The notes: a model not told the origin generated them from the letters alone. Positions 1 to 9,931 are shown, counted from the stretch's first letter. The stretch is DNA of 64,000 nt from Mesorhizobium wenxiniae (GCF_002284535.1 NZ_NPKH01000035.1:62001-126000), one strand, 5' to 3'. Made by a program: numbers and translations.

Positions 1-549
1 CAGCAGCCCGAACGAGGCAACCACGATGCCGCCGAGCGCCGGGCCCACTGTCCGGACAGTGTTGAAGCCGACTGAAAGCAGGGTAACGGCAGCGGGAACA
101 TCGCGTCGCTCCACGATATCGCCGACCGAGGCTTGCCAGGCCGGATCGTTGAGAGCGCCGCCGCATGCGATCAAGAAGCTGAAGCCGAGGATCATCCAAG
201 GGTCGACAAAGCCCAGCGCCACAGCCGCAGTGAGCATTGCAGATGCTATGACCATAATGCACCGGCCGGCGAACATGACCCGGCGACGGTTGAAATTGTC
301 GGCGATGGCCCCGACAAAGACAGATAGAAGGAATGCGGGAAGCGTCGATGACGCCGGTACCAGCGCGACCATCAGATCGGAAGTCGAGATTGTCGCCATC
401 AGCCAGCTGATGGCAACCGTCTGCATAAGCCATCCAAGGCTGGAGACCTGCGTGGCCAGCCAGATCGAACGAAAGGTCCGGTTTCTGAGGGGCGCAAGTG
501 GCGCTGGCGGCGAACTTAAATTCGCATCTGCGCCTGCCGTCTTTTTCAT
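1..549 (-). CDS. MFS exporter, EntS/MFS_3 type (3' end outside window)
   Basis: The first 183 codons of a major facilitator transporter run off the left edge of the window. The start is the ATG at 547-549, preceded by AAGAGGA at good spacing. The protein has a short hydrophilic N-terminus, then closely spaced hydrophobic segments. The cytoplasmic loop GAIADNFNRRRVM (about residues 80-92) fits the MFS loop 2-3 motif, and NDPAWQASVGDIV resembles the enterobactin-exporter (EntS) subfamily. It sits in the inner membrane; the substrate cannot be told. It is transcribed away from the M20 hydrolase gene, with about 1.3 kb between them. Confidence 0.85.
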   Translation of the reverse strand, partial: MKKTAGADANLSSPPAPLAPLRNRTFRSIWLATQVSSLGWLMQTVAISWLMATISTSDLMVALVPASSTLPAFLLSVFVGAIADNFNRRRVMFAGRCIMVIASAMLTAAVALGFVDPWMILGFSFLIACGGALNDPAWQASVGDIVERRDVPAAVTLLSVGFNTVRTVGPALGGIVVASFGLL

Positions 550-1835
550 TTCCTCTTAGCCTTTGGCTTTTATCTGTGAGATCGAGTGCTCGACCAGTCC
601 TGCCACGCAAAGTCAACTCAAGGAATTGAAGGGGCCCTGCAATCGCCAAATCCCTTCGGCTTACAGCTGTACGTCCTCAGCATACCTCGGCACGATGTAA
701 CGCTGGTGCGCCGATCATCATCTTCCACCTGAACTGACTACCGCAGTCCCATTCTGATGAGCAGCTTCAGCCGCCTGACAGGCCTGTGTTGCTTACTCGA
801 GTTGCTCTTAAGACGGCGCAAAGCCTCTATTTGGCTAGCATACATGCAAAGCGTTGCTCTTAACCCTGCGGCCGATGAAGTGAGCTCCGGTACCATGATG
901 ACCTTTCCCCCGGTTCGCGCTTCGGGCACGTCGAACCACGAGTTCGGTTTTTGGTTTGTGCTGCAAACAACTTGGTCATGCACCCTGTGGCCTCCAGCCG
1001 TTAGGTACTTCTTCGCTGTTCGCTGATTCCGCATTGGAGAGCGTAGCGCGGGAGCCAGTCCCCATTCCTGCAAAAAGGGCCGAAAGTTTGCAGTGATCCG
1101 GCGTCCAATGAGTATCGCAGCCGAGCAGGTCGGTGCGGAGGTGATGTGGCGGCCAAATCGCGACGATGGTCGACGACAGAACGGGGAGCCACGAAACGTC
1201 CGTCGACGGAAAAGATCGCGACAGACGTCAGTACGACAACGTGGGGCACGTTGTTTCGTGATGATGACCGTAGTAGCCCGGGAAGAAGTTCGCAGTGGCA
1301 AGTCCGGAGCAGCAAGTCGCGAGGCTCGGTCCAGGCAGTTAGGCCAAGTGGTGGGGAGGGGAGAGCGGACTACCTCTGGGGCCTAGTTAGTCAGTGGGGG
1401 AGCGGGGTTTCGCCGGCCGCCCTTACCTGGCGTGTCGACGCTGGCCGACCAGGCAGGCCTGCACGTTGGTGCTCGCTTGTGCGCTGATCGAGGCCCAAGT
1501 GCTTGCCACGGAGCGGGTGCATGGCAATGAGATGACGGCGTCGCGCATTGCTCGCGGCAGACGTTGCCTGAGCGCTTACCACGCTTTCGCGGAAGTGAAT
1601 TAAGCGAAACTGTGGTCGTCTTCACCCAACACGGCCAATTGGTCATTCAGTGCCGATATGGCGGCATATGTCAAGAAACTGACCGAACGTGTCAATACAA
1701 ATCTAATCGCGCAAGCTAGTCTCACCTGAATGGAGTTCGCGTAAATTTGTTTCGCGAGCGCCGCCCTTGGCAGGTCGCTTTTTAGCAACATCGGCCAATG
1801 AAACAGTACGACGATCCCAACAGAGACACGTTCAC
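550..1835. other. Gene-poor spacer, no recognisable gene
   Basis: Only short overlapping reading frames occur on both strands, none with a recognisable motif or a convincing ribosome binding site. The segment near 1683-1745 shows weak resemblance to 11447-11510 just downstream of traR (shared core CTCACC, then GGAG and TCGCGT), so it may be debris of the same type of region. Promoters of the two divergent flanking genes should lie here, but I could not define them. Confidence 0.4.
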
Positions 1836-3002
1836 ATGAGCAGCATTAAGGCCTTCCGGGAACTGCAGAATGAAGTAACCGAGTGGCGTCGTTACCTGCA
1901 CGAAAACCCCGAACTCGGCTATGAGGAACACAACACGGCTAGGTTCGTGGCCGAGAAGCTGGCCTCTTTCGGTATCAACCATATCGAGACGGGGATCGCT
2001 GAGACCGGTATTGTTGCGCTAATCCAGGGCGAAGGCGGAGACGGACCTACGATTGGGTTGAGGGCGGACATGGACGCCCTGCCAATACTTGAAAACTCGA
2101 ACAAACCCTGGTCGTCGACCATACCCGGCAAGATGCACGGATGCGGCCACGATGGTCATACGGCGATGCTGCTGGGCGCCGCCAAATACCTTGCGAAGAC
2201 TCGCAACTTCAAGGGGTCCGTTGCCTTGATCTTTCAGCCCGCGGAAGAAGCGGGCATAGGCGGCCACAGAATGGTCCAGGAAGGTATCATGGACCGGTTC
2301 AGCATCTCAAAGGTTTATGGCATGCATTGCACGCCGGGAATGGAGATAGGCAAATTCGGGATTTGCCCCGGCCTCGCGTTGGCCTCGGTTGACGAGTTCG
2401 ACATTTTTGTGAAGGGCCGCGGCGGCCATGCGGCGTATCCCCAAAGGATAATCGATCCCATCGTTATTGCAGCGCAGATCATCGTTGGGCTGCAATGTGT
2501 CGTTTCGCGCAACACGGACCCGCTCGAGTCGCTCGTCGTCTCCGTTACCCAGTTGCGCGCTGGGGAGGGCTATAACAGCATTCCAGAACACGCTCAGATA
2601 TCTGGGACTGTTAGAGCTCTCTCACCCACACTGCGCGATTTTGCCCAACGACAGATCTCCGAGTCCGCGAACGGAATTGCGCGCGCCTTCGGCGGCGGTA
2701 TCGACTTCAAGTACCACCGTCTGGAGCCCGTCACCGTCAATCATCCGGAAGAAACTAGTCTGGCGATTAAGGCCGCGCGCGACATTGTGGGCCACGATGC
2801 AGTGACAGACCGGCTCAAACCTACAATGGGAGCGGAAGATTTCGCGTATATGCTGGAGGCGAGGCCAGGAGCTTACATTTATATTGGGAATGGCTCAACT
2901 GCCGACGTACATAACCCTGCCTTTGACTTCAACGATGAAGCCATACCTTACGGCATCGGCTACTGGGTAAAGCTGGTCGAGACGTCGATGCTGGCGGCGT
3001 GA
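1836..3002 (+). CDS. M20 family metallohydrolase (hippurate/N-acyl amino acid hydrolase type)
   Basis: A 388-residue amidohydrolase of the M20D group, which cleaves N-acyl or N-carbamoyl amino acids using two metal ions. Visible signatures are RADMDALP (about 76-83), HGCGHDGH (101-108, Cys103 and His105 as metal ligands), the general-base pair in QPAEEAG (E137/E138), MHCTPG (His164) and a late His in DVHNPAF (about 359). Length is normal for the family. I chose the ATG at 1836 because the homology starts there; an upstream in-frame ATG at 1767 would add 23 uncharacteristic residues. A broken peptide ABC ATPase follows, suggesting import and hydrolysis of small peptides or amides. Confidence 0.88.
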   Translation: MSSIKAFRELQNEVTEWRRYLHENPELGYEEHNTARFVAEKLASFGINHIETGIAETGIVALIQGEGGDGPTIGLRADMDALPILENSNKPWSSTIPGKMHGCGHDGHTAMLLGAAKYLAKTRNFKGSVALIFQPAEEAGIGGHRMVQEGIMDRFSISKVYGMHCTPGMEIGKFGICPGLALASVDEFDIFVKGRGGHAAYPQRIIDPIVIAAQIIVGLQCVVSRNTDPLESLVVSVTQLRAGEGYNSIPEHAQISGTVRALSPTLRDFAQRQISESANGIARAFGGGIDFKYHRLEPVTVNHPEETSLAIKAARDIVGHDAVTDRLKPTMGAEDFAYMLEARPGAYIYIGNGSTADVHNPAFDFNDEAIPYGIGYWVKLVETSMLAA

Positions 3003-3087
3003 AGGTTGGTGCAAACCCATCCAGTCTAGTTGCCGGAACAATGAGGGAGAACAAATAACGAGCATATCCATAAAACCGCAGAGTTTT

Positions 3088-3425
3088 CATCCACTCGCTA
3101 TGGAGCCCGAATTGGAAGTCGCCGACGAGCCAGTCAGCATGCTGGACGTATCAGTTGATATCCAAATCATCATAGCTGATGCTGGAACTTCGAGCATCGC
3201 GGGGGTTGGCGTATGTTCTCAATCATACATGAAATTTACTTGGCGGCAGCCATTGCCGACCGCGTTTTGGTTATGCGGGCGGGGAGGATCATCGAAGCGG
3301 GTTTCCCGCGCGATGTTCTGAAGCATCCCCGCGAACACTACACCCGCAAGCTTCTCGCCGCTGCGCCATCCCTCGACGAGGCCTTGGAACTGAGGGCGGC
3401 ACAGAGACGAGTGTCGGTGGACTGA
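3088..3425 (+). pseudogene. Remnant of peptide/nickel ABC transporter ATPase (Dpp/Opp type)
   Basis: Two pieces of an ABC ATPase survive in different frames. The first has a Walker B-like stretch (EVADEPVSMLDVSV) and the second the C-terminal part (IADRVLVMRAGRIIEAGFP, then HPREHYTRKLLAA), typical of oligopeptide importer ATPases. The Walker A half is missing, and the region between the pieces is frameshifted. Together with the truncated substrate-binding protein at 53.9-54.2 kb it suggests that a peptide importer once belonged to this region and was broken up. Confidence 0.8.
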
Positions 3426-3527
3426 ACCGCCGCCTTCCAGATGCATCTCAGGATGTTCTGGCCGAAATTTGGAGGCTGCATGTGTACGCGACGCGGCCGT
3501 AAACTTGACAGAGGGAGATGACATCAA

Positions 3528-4958
3528 ATGAACAACCCTGTCGCCGAGATGTCGAGCGATCTGGCCGCAAGTCCCGCGAAGACGACGTCGTCGACTTCTC
3601 TTTACCTGCGTCACCTACCCCTGTTCCGTGGAAGGCAGGATCCTGAATTCTTCAAGATCTTCGATGTGGTCAACGCGCTCCCGCTTGATGACGCGCATTG
3701 TCACCTCGTTACCGACCGCGATGCGATTACTACCCCCCAGCGCTATCTTGAGCGCATTTCGCTGGCCGGATACCCTTTTCCTAACTACTTCCCCGCAGGG
3801 ATCTATAACCGTTGGCTCACCGGTGACGAGGCAACCCGGCACGACCTTGACAAGACATACGGAATCCAGGCCAAGGTCGATGAGATGACGTACCATCTGT
3901 CCCAAAGCATTTTCATCAAATTCCTGACAAAGGAGCTGGCACAGTTCCTGAATTGCGAACCAACATTCGAAGCCGTCATCGAGGCACGGAATGACCGTGG
4001 CCGGGATTATTGGTCCTACGTCAACGCCCTTTTCCGCGACGTCAACCTGGAAAACATCATGCTCGATACCGGCTACCACGAAAGCTGCGGCCGGCCGGCC
4101 ATCGAGAAATTCGAAGAGGCAATCCTTCCCTGCCGGACCCACAGGATTGCCCGCATCGAGGAGATCCAGCGCGAATTATTTAGCATGGAGATTTCTTTCG
4201 ACGAATTCGAGGGTCTCTACTTCGAACGCCTTCTCGACATCATGGATGGCACGGGCAATCTCGGCAAGAAGTCCGTCGGTATGAAGTCTTACCTGCTGCC
4301 GTATATCGGCCTAATCGAACCGCTTTACGATCGGACTCTTGCGGCAAAGTCGTGGAATGCGATGCGGAAATCCTACGCGGAATTGCCGTTCATGGAACGG
4401 CAGGCGGCGTTCAATGTCTCGAAGGACCTGCGGCGGTACACGTTCACGATGACGCTGGAGGAATGCCTTAAGCGGGACATGCCGATGCAAATCCACACCG
4501 GCGACGGCGAAGCGCCAGAGGTGATCCTGCGCAATCAGGACCCATTCTACCTGGAGGAAGTGGTCCGGTTCGACAAGGACAACATGATGCGGATGCCGAA
4601 GATCATCCCGCTGCACGCCGGCTATCCCTCGGTCGGCAAGGCGGCATGGCTGAGCCACCTGTATCCGAACTGCTATTTCGAGCTGTCGATCATGACCCCG
4701 TTCGTCCACCAGAGCCTCTACGAGAGGTATAAGCAGGTCATGGAGGCGGTTCCGCTCTCAAAGATCCTGTTTGCGAGCGACAACTACCACGTTCCCGAAT
4801 TGTTCTGGCTCGCCGGACGGTGGGGTAAGCGATATCTCGCGAAAGCGTTGACCGACTATGTCGTAGGCGGAAGTCTCGCCTTCGACGAGGCGATAGAGGC
4901 GGCGCGCATGGTCCTCCATAAGAATAATCGTGCAGTCTACAATTTGAGCGACGTCTGA
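3528..4958 (+). CDS. Amidohydrolase 2 family protein, FluG N-domain-like
   Basis: A 476-residue metal-dependent hydrolase of the PF04909 superfamily, resembling the amidohydrolase half of FluG/gamma-glutamyl-amide proteins. Ligand motifs are in the expected order: DAHCH (His57, His59), QIHTGDG (His323), PLHAGYP (His363) and FASDNYH (Asp418). AGGGAGA precedes the ATG at good spacing. It lies upstream of, and in the same direction as, the aldehyde dehydrogenase, aminotransferase and glutamate dehydrogenase genes. A role in releasing glutamate or an amine from a gamma-glutamyl conjugate fits, but the substrate is inference. Decayed traI and qseM pieces now separate it from those genes. Confidence 0.8.
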   Translation: MNNPVAEMSSDLAASPAKTTSSTSLYLRHLPLFRGRQDPEFFKIFDVVNALPLDDAHCHLVTDRDAITTPQRYLERISLAGYPFPNYFPAGIYNRWLTGDEATRHDLDKTYGIQAKVDEMTYHLSQSIFIKFLTKELAQFLNCEPTFEAVIEARNDRGRDYWSYVNALFRDVNLENIMLDTGYHESCGRPAIEKFEEAILPCRTHRIARIEEIQRELFSMEISFDEFEGLYFERLLDIMDGTGNLGKKSVGMKSYLLPYIGLIEPLYDRTLAAKSWNAMRKSYAELPFMERQAAFNVSKDLRRYTFTMTLEECLKRDMPMQIHTGDGEAPEVILRNQDPFYLEEVVRFDKDNMMRMPKIIPLHAGYPSVGKAAWLSHLYPNCYFELSIMTPFVHQSLYERYKQVMEAVPLSKILFASDNYHVPELFWLAGRWGKRYLAKALTDYVVGGSLAFDEAIEAARMVLHKNNRAVYNLSDV

Positions 4959-4981
4959 TCAAAAATGGTATTCAGACCCCG

Positions 4982-5155
4982 GTGGCCATCTTCGCCGGCA
5001 TGATCGGGTTCGACCTGCCTCGCCGCCTCAGCCGAATTGTCACCGTCACCGATCTGCGCATGGAGCGCATCCTTCGCCGAGCCGGCTGGCCGCTTGCTCG
5101 GATCGGCGAGCCGCACACAATCGGCGCCACCGGTGCGGTGGCCGGATATCCCCGA
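4982..5155 (+). pseudogene. C-terminal fragment of a LuxI-family acyl-homoserine lactone synthase (traI-like)
   Basis: About 58 codons read FAGMIGFDL, then VTVTDLRMERILRRAGWP and RIGEPHTIG, ending near AVAGY. This is the conserved C-terminal part of LuxI/TraI acyl-homoserine lactone synthases. The N-terminal half with the catalytic Arg and acidic residues is absent. The same segment recurs at 11880-12192. A qseM fragment follows on the other strand. Confidence 0.8.
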
Positions 5156-5261
5156 CGCCTCCAGCGACAGGAGGACGTTCTTCATGTCCAGTGCTGTGGT
5201 CGTGAAGGGCGCCGGGTGCTCGTGAACCGAGCCCGCTTCTCTTTTCCGGGCTCAAGCGGAC

Positions 5262-5320
5262 TCGGCTGTAGCCGTTCATCACCGTCCAGTTCGCACGGTC
5301 GACGTGACTGCGCAGAGAAG
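5262..5320 (-). pseudogene. C-terminal fragment of a qseM-like antiactivator gene
   Basis: The minus strand encodes LRSHVDRANWTVMNGYS. This aligns without gaps to the end of the intact QseM-like proteins at 18299-18580 (VRSHLDRANWMVTTGYKELF) and 31415-31681. Only about 17 residues are recognisable. It lies directly after the traI fragment, echoing the traI-fseA-qseM order seen at 21-22.6 kb. Confidence 0.65.
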
Positions 5321-5474
5321 CGCAACGTCTATAAGATAGTTCGGTCACTCCCCAATCCTGCAGCGTTGGGGCGATGTTTGCAGGAAACCGGCCTTGAGCG
5401 CTGCAATTCTGCCGTCAATCGACGCTCTGGGAAAGCTAGTTTGAAGGCATCAAATCATCCACTTGGAGTCATTG

Positions 5475-6953
5475 ATGAGGGGCACCGCAACCACTGCACT
5501 GCAGAGGCTCAGACGGCCGGACCTTTTGCAAGAATGTGCATATATCAATGGGACTTGGGCCTCAAAATCTGAAAGCCTCGCGATAGTGGATCCTGCAACT
5601 GGCGAAGCCTTGGCCCAGGTAGCCGCCTGCAAAGCGTCGGATGTGGACGATGCGGTTCTTTTCGCGAGAGCCGCGTTCCTCCGGTGGCGCGACATGCTTC
5701 CCCCAGAACGTGGCGCATATCTGCGGAAGTGGGCAACCGGTATGCGTCAAAACGCGGAAGATCTAGCCGTGATCATGACTGCCGAACAAGGCAAGCCCAT
5801 CGCGGAAGCTCGAGGTGAGATTGCGTATGCGGCTGGCTTTCTGGACTGGTTTGCCGCAGAGGGTGAGCGGGCCTACGGCGAAACCATCCCCAGCCATCTC
5901 GCCGGGAGCCGGCTGGCCGTGCAGATGCAGCCGATCGGAGTGACTGTCGCTATCACCCCATGGAACTTTCCCTCGGCAATGATTACCAGAAAAGCTGGAG
6001 CCGCGCTGGCCGCTGGCTGCCCCATGATCGTCAAGCCGGCCCCAGAAACGCCCTTATCGGCGCTGGCGCTCGCCCGCCTTGCCGAGGAAGCCGGCATCCC
6101 CGTTGGCGTGTTCCAGGTGGTAACTGGTGAGGCGCCGCCGCTGGCCAGGCGTTTGTTGGAGCATACCGTGGTGCGGGCGTTCTCCTTTACCGGCTCGACC
6201 GAGGTTGGTCGCCTCCTGCTCCAGGAGTCGGCGAAAACCGTAAAAAAGGCTTCGCTGGAACTCGGAGGCAATGCTCCCTTCATCCTGTTTGACGACGCAC
6301 CCATCGAAGCTGCGGTCGCCGGTTGCATGGCTGCCAAATTCGCCACATCCGGCCAGGACTGCCTGGCGGCGAACAGAATCTACGTGCAGAGGAGAGTCTA
6401 TGAACAGTTTGTGGAGAAATTCGCACAGGCCACCAGAGATCTGAAAGTTGGGCACGGGTTGGAGCCGGGGGTCGACATCGGTCCAATGACCAAGGCGTCT
6501 GGTGCCGAAAAGTGCAGGCAGCAGATCTCCGAGGCTCTCTCAGAGGGGGCCAGAATGGTGACCGGCGCACAAGACAACTTTCTCGGCGGGAACTTTGTCA
6601 CACCGACGGTGCTCGCCGACGTGACTGACGACATGCGGGTGGCCAGGGAAGAAACCTTCGGGCCTGTGGCTGCTATCTTGCCCTTTGACGACGAAGGGGA
6701 GGTGCTCGAGCGCGCGAATAATTCCGAGATGGGCCTCGCGGCCTATGTCTACACCCGAGACCTCAACCGTGCGATGCGGCTCACCGATCGGCTCGAATAC
6801 GGCATGGTCGCGGTCAACACGCCGAAATTCACTGGTGCGCCGATCCCGTTTGGCGGGTGGAAACAGTCCGGTCTTGGCCGGGAAGGCTCCAAACATGGCA
6901 TCGCCGAGTATCTGGAACCCAAATACACCTGCTTCGGGAATCTTGTAGCGTGA
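5475..6953 (+). CDS. NAD(P)-dependent aldehyde dehydrogenase (succinate-semialdehyde dehydrogenase type)
   Basis: A 492-residue aldehyde dehydrogenase. The nucleotide-binding stretch TPWNFPSAMITRKAGAAL, the catalytic-base motif ELGGNAPF (Glu262) and the nucleophile in SGQDCLAANR (Cys296) are intact, and the length matches GabD enzymes. The ATG at 5475 has GGAG eight bases upstream; a TTG at 5463 is also in frame. It is followed 14 bp later by a class III aminotransferase, so the pair could turn an omega-amine into an aldehyde and then an acid. Both resemble the aminotransferase/semialdehyde dehydrogenase pair I recall from the pNGR234a symbiotic plasmid. Confidence 0.9.
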   Translation: MRGTATTALQRLRRPDLLQECAYINGTWASKSESLAIVDPATGEALAQVAACKASDVDDAVLFARAAFLRWRDMLPPERGAYLRKWATGMRQNAEDLAVIMTAEQGKPIAEARGEIAYAAGFLDWFAAEGERAYGETIPSHLAGSRLAVQMQPIGVTVAITPWNFPSAMITRKAGAALAAGCPMIVKPAPETPLSALALARLAEEAGIPVGVFQVVTGEAPPLARRLLEHTVVRAFSFTGSTEVGRLLLQESAKTVKKASLELGGNAPFILFDDAPIEAAVAGCMAAKFATSGQDCLAANRIYVQRRVYEQFVEKFAQATRDLKVGHGLEPGVDIGPMTKASGAEKCRQQISEALSEGARMVTGAQDNFLGGNFVTPTVLADVTDDMRVAREETFGPVAAILPFDDEGEVLERANNSEMGLAAYVYTRDLNRAMRLTDRLEYGMVAVNTPKFTGAPIPFGGWKQSGLGREGSKHGIAEYLEPKYTCFGNLVA

Positions 6954-6967
6954 GAGGATTGCGTCCA

Positions 6968-8371
6968 ATGACGATCAACATCGGGGAAATCGGCGAAAAG
7001 GACAGGAACAGCGTCCTGCATCCATTCACGCAACTTAAGGATTTTGCCACCGGTAAGCTTGGCGATCCGACCATCGTCGAGACAGGCAAAGGGATTCGCA
7101 TCCAGGATGCGAATGGCAACCAACTGATCGACGGCTTCGCCGGTCTCTATTGCGTGAACGTCGGCTATGGCCGGACCGAAGTCGCCGAGGCGATCTCTCG
7201 TCAAGCTTATCGTCTCGCCTATTACCATTCCTACGCCGCGCACACGACGGACGAACTCGCGATTCTGTCCGACCGCCTCGTGAAGATGGCGCCAAACAAG
7301 ATGAGCAAGATCTTCTACGGGATGTCCGGCTCGGACGCCAACGAGACACAGGCCAAGCTCGTCTGGTACTACAACAACCTTCGGGGCAAGCCAAACAAGA
7401 AGAAGATCATCTCGCGCGAGCGCGGCTACCACGGCTGTAGCGTCATCTCCGGCTCAATGACCGGCATGAGCTTTTATCATGACCATATGGACCTTCCCCT
7501 GCCGCGGATTCTCCATACTGGGGTTCCCCACTTCTACTGGGGAGCGCAGCCGGGGGAGACGGAACAGGAATTCTCCAAGCGTCGCGCGGCCGAACTGGAT
7601 GACCTCATCCAGCGCGAGGGTCCAGATACAGTGGGTGCATTCATTGGAGAGCCGGTCTTGGGCACGGGCGGCATTACCCCGCCCCCTGCGGGCTATTGGG
7701 AGGCGATCCAACCTGTCCTCAGGAAGCATGATGTCCTCTTGATTGCAGACGAAGTGATTACTGGCTTCGGCCGTACCGGCTCCATGTTCGGTTCACAGCA
7801 CTATGGCATCGAGCCTGACCTCATCACGATCGCGAAGGGGCTGACATCCGCATATTTCCCGCTGTCCGCCGCCATGGTGGGAGAGAAGGTCTATGAGGTG
7901 CTTGAAGCCGGAGCGGACCGCGTCGGCGCATTCTCTCACGGCTACACCTATTCCGGCCACCCTATTGGCGCGGCGGCGGCAAATGCGGTTCTCGATATCG
8001 TCGAAAGGGAAGACCTTGCGGGAAACGCACGCGAGGTCGGCGCGTTTTTCCAAGCCCAGCTGAAGGAGAAATTCTCGCAATTGCCGATCGTTGGCGAAGT
8101 GCGCGGGGTCGGGCTTATGGGCGCGATCGAATTCGTGGCCGATCGCAACAATAGGAAGCGCTTCGATCCGATGCTCAAGGTTGGCGCGCGAATATCCAAG
8201 GCAGCCCGTGACCGTGGTCTTATTGCTCGCGCGATGCCGCACGGAGACATTCTGGGTTTTGCCCCGCCCCTCGTAGTAACGAAAGCCGAGGTCGAAGAGA
8301 TCGTCGCCATCGCCGAAAGCGCTGTCCGTGTTGTCATGGATGAACTCACCCGCGATGGCCAAAGAATCTGA
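6968..8371 (+). CDS. Class III pyridoxal-phosphate aminotransferase (omega-amine:pyruvate type)
   Basis: A 467-residue fold-type I aminotransferase. The PLP lysine lies in LITIAKGLTSAY (Lys290), the cofactor Asp in LIADEVITGFGRTG, and SGSDANETQAKLVWYY matches the phosphate-binding region of omega-amine transaminases. The ATG at 6968 is 14 bp after the dehydrogenase stop, so the two are probably co-transcribed. It would move an amino group from an amine or omega-amino acid to pyruvate or 2-oxoglutarate. Glutamate dehydrogenase 72 bp downstream could then recycle the glutamate formed. The substrate is not determined. Confidence 0.9.
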   Translation: MTINIGEIGEKDRNSVLHPFTQLKDFATGKLGDPTIVETGKGIRIQDANGNQLIDGFAGLYCVNVGYGRTEVAEAISRQAYRLAYYHSYAAHTTDELAILSDRLVKMAPNKMSKIFYGMSGSDANETQAKLVWYYNNLRGKPNKKKIISRERGYHGCSVISGSMTGMSFYHDHMDLPLPRILHTGVPHFYWGAQPGETEQEFSKRRAAELDDLIQREGPDTVGAFIGEPVLGTGGITPPPAGYWEAIQPVLRKHDVLLIADEVITGFGRTGSMFGSQHYGIEPDLITIAKGLTSAYFPLSAAMVGEKVYEVLEAGADRVGAFSHGYTYSGHPIGAAAANAVLDIVEREDLAGNAREVGAFFQAQLKEKFSQLPIVGEVRGVGLMGAIEFVADRNNRKRFDPMLKVGARISKAARDRGLIARAMPHGDILGFAPPLVVTKAEVEEIVAIAESAVRVVMDELTRDGQRI

Positions 8372-8443
8372 GACATCGACCGCAGGAATCGCTCATCCGC
8401 GAGCACTTGGTAAGGCGAGTGATCCAAGTAAGGGAGTTCTCAA

Positions 8444-9931
8444 TTGGGTTCGGTGACAGTACCAGAGCTCCGGTCCGGCGAAGGGCAAGTGGCGATGGGG
8501 CCGGGGGCTGCTGTTCAGCTGCATTCCTCGCCCACCAGCTTTCTGCACAGCGTTGACCAGAATTTCCGCCATGCGATGGAGTTCCTCGATCTGCCTGAGG
8601 GATTGGCCGAGCGGATCATTCAGTGCAACTCGACATACACAGTGCGGTTTGGTGTCAGGCTGCGCGGCCGGATGTACAGCTTCGTCGGCTGGCGCTCCGT
8701 TCACAGCGAGCATTGCGAGCCTGTCAAAGGGGGCATCCGGTTCACGCCCGATGCGGATGCTGAGGAGGTTGAGGCGCTCGCAGCGCTGATGACCCTCAAA
8801 TGCGCGCTGGTCGACGTCCCGTTTGGCGGCTCAAAAGGAGCACTCAGGATCGACCCGCGTGAGTGGACTCCTCAGGAGCTCGAGCGCATTACCCGCCGTT
8901 TCACCCAGGAGCTCAGCAAGCGCGGCCTAATCGGTCCTGGGCTCAACGTGCCAGCTCCTGATGTGGGCACAAGCGAGAGGGAAATGGCCTGGATGGTCGA
9001 CGAGTTCCGCCGGGCCAATCCGATGGATGTGATCAATGCGCGGGCCTGCGTTACCGGCAAGCCACTCTCCAAGGGCGGTATCGCCGGGCGCACAGAAGCG
9101 ACTGGCAGAGGTGTGCAGTTCGCCATTCGCAGCTATCTACAGGATCCGCGCACAGCCGGGTTGAAGCAGGGCCGGGACCTGAAGTGGATATCTGTGGCGG
9201 TGCAGGGCTTTGGCAATGTCGGCTATCATGCCGCCAAGTTCCTTTCCGAGGATGATGGCGCATTGATCACGGTCGTTTCCGAACGCGATGGCTACGTCGC
9301 CCATCCGGAAGGCCTTCCCATCGAGGCGCTCAAGCGACATCAGCTCCGGACGGGCAGCATCCTCGGCTTTCCCGATGCAGAGTCATTCGATGGCGATATG
9401 ACTGGCCTGGAACGGCCGTGCGATATTCTCATACCTGCCGCCATGGAAGAAGCCATCCATGTCGGCAACGCTGAGCGCATCCAGACGCAACTCATCGTCG
9501 AGGCGGCCAACGGCCCGATCACCTATGAAGCTGACAAGATGCTTCGCTCCCAAGGGATCACGATCCTTCCCGATCTCTATGTCAATGCCGGCGGCGTGGT
9601 CGTAAGTTATTTCGAATGGGTGAAGAACCTGACCCACATTCCATTCGGCTTAATGGAGAGGCGGCGGCGGGAGCGACGCAACCAGACAATTGCCACGGCG
9701 CTTGAGCGAATGACCGGCAAGACGTTTCCCGCCGACATGCGCGACGACTTTCTTGAAGGGGGCGCCGAGATCGATCTAGTTCGGTCCGGCCTCGAGGACG
9801 TCATGCGCAGCACGTGGGCACGTATCGCAAACCTCCTCGAGGAGCAGCCTGAACTCAACGACTACAGAACGGCCGCATATGTCGCGTCGATTGGCCAGAT
9901 CGCCGGCGCTTATGAGGCAATAGGCATCTGA
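8444..9931 (+). CDS. gdhA: NAD(P)-dependent glutamate dehydrogenase
   Basis: A 495-residue Glu/Leu/Phe/Val dehydrogenase. The active-site lysine motif is VDVPFGGSKGAL (Lys131) and the dinucleotide-binding loop is VQGFGNVGYHAAKF (about 252-265). LPDLYVNAGGVVVSYFEW matches the C-terminal substrate region. The length exceeds the compact hexameric enzymes by about 60 residues because of N- and C-terminal extensions. The start is a TTG with AAGGGAG eight bases upstream; no better ATG exists. As the last gene of the catabolic set, it likely deaminates glutamate made by the upstream transaminase. Confidence 0.9.
   Translation: MGSVTVPELRSGEGQVAMGPGAAVQLHSSPTSFLHSVDQNFRHAMEFLDLPEGLAERIIQCNSTYTVRFGVRLRGRMYSFVGWRSVHSEHCEPVKGGIRFTPDADAEEVEALAALMTLKCALVDVPFGGSKGALRIDPREWTPQELERITRRFTQELSKRGLIGPGLNVPAPDVGTSEREMAWMVDEFRRANPMDVINARACVTGKPLSKGGIAGRTEATGRGVQFAIRSYLQDPRTAGLKQGRDLKWISVAVQGFGNVGYHAAKFLSEDDGALITVVSERDGYVAHPEGLPIEALKRHQLRTGSILGFPDAESFDGDMTGLERPCDILIPAAMEEAIHVGNAERIQTQLIVEAANGPITYEADKMLRSQGITILPDLYVNAGGVVVSYFEWVKNLTHIPFGLMERRRRERRNQTIATALERMTGKTFPADMRDDFLEGGAEIDLVRSGLEDVMRSTWARIANLLEEQPELNDYRTAAYVASIGQIAGAYEAIGI

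Noticed and set aside
738..1301. 187-codon minus-strand frame in the left spacer
   Set aside because: No recognisable domain, overlapping frames on both strands of similar length, and low-complexity Arg/Ser/Thr composition.
5330..5470. Sigma-54 promoter upstream of the aldehyde dehydrogenase gene
   Set aside because: A GG...GC pair (ACCGGCCTTGAGCGCTGCAA) is present, but the spacing is 11 instead of 10 and no NifA-type TGT-N10-ACA site was found.
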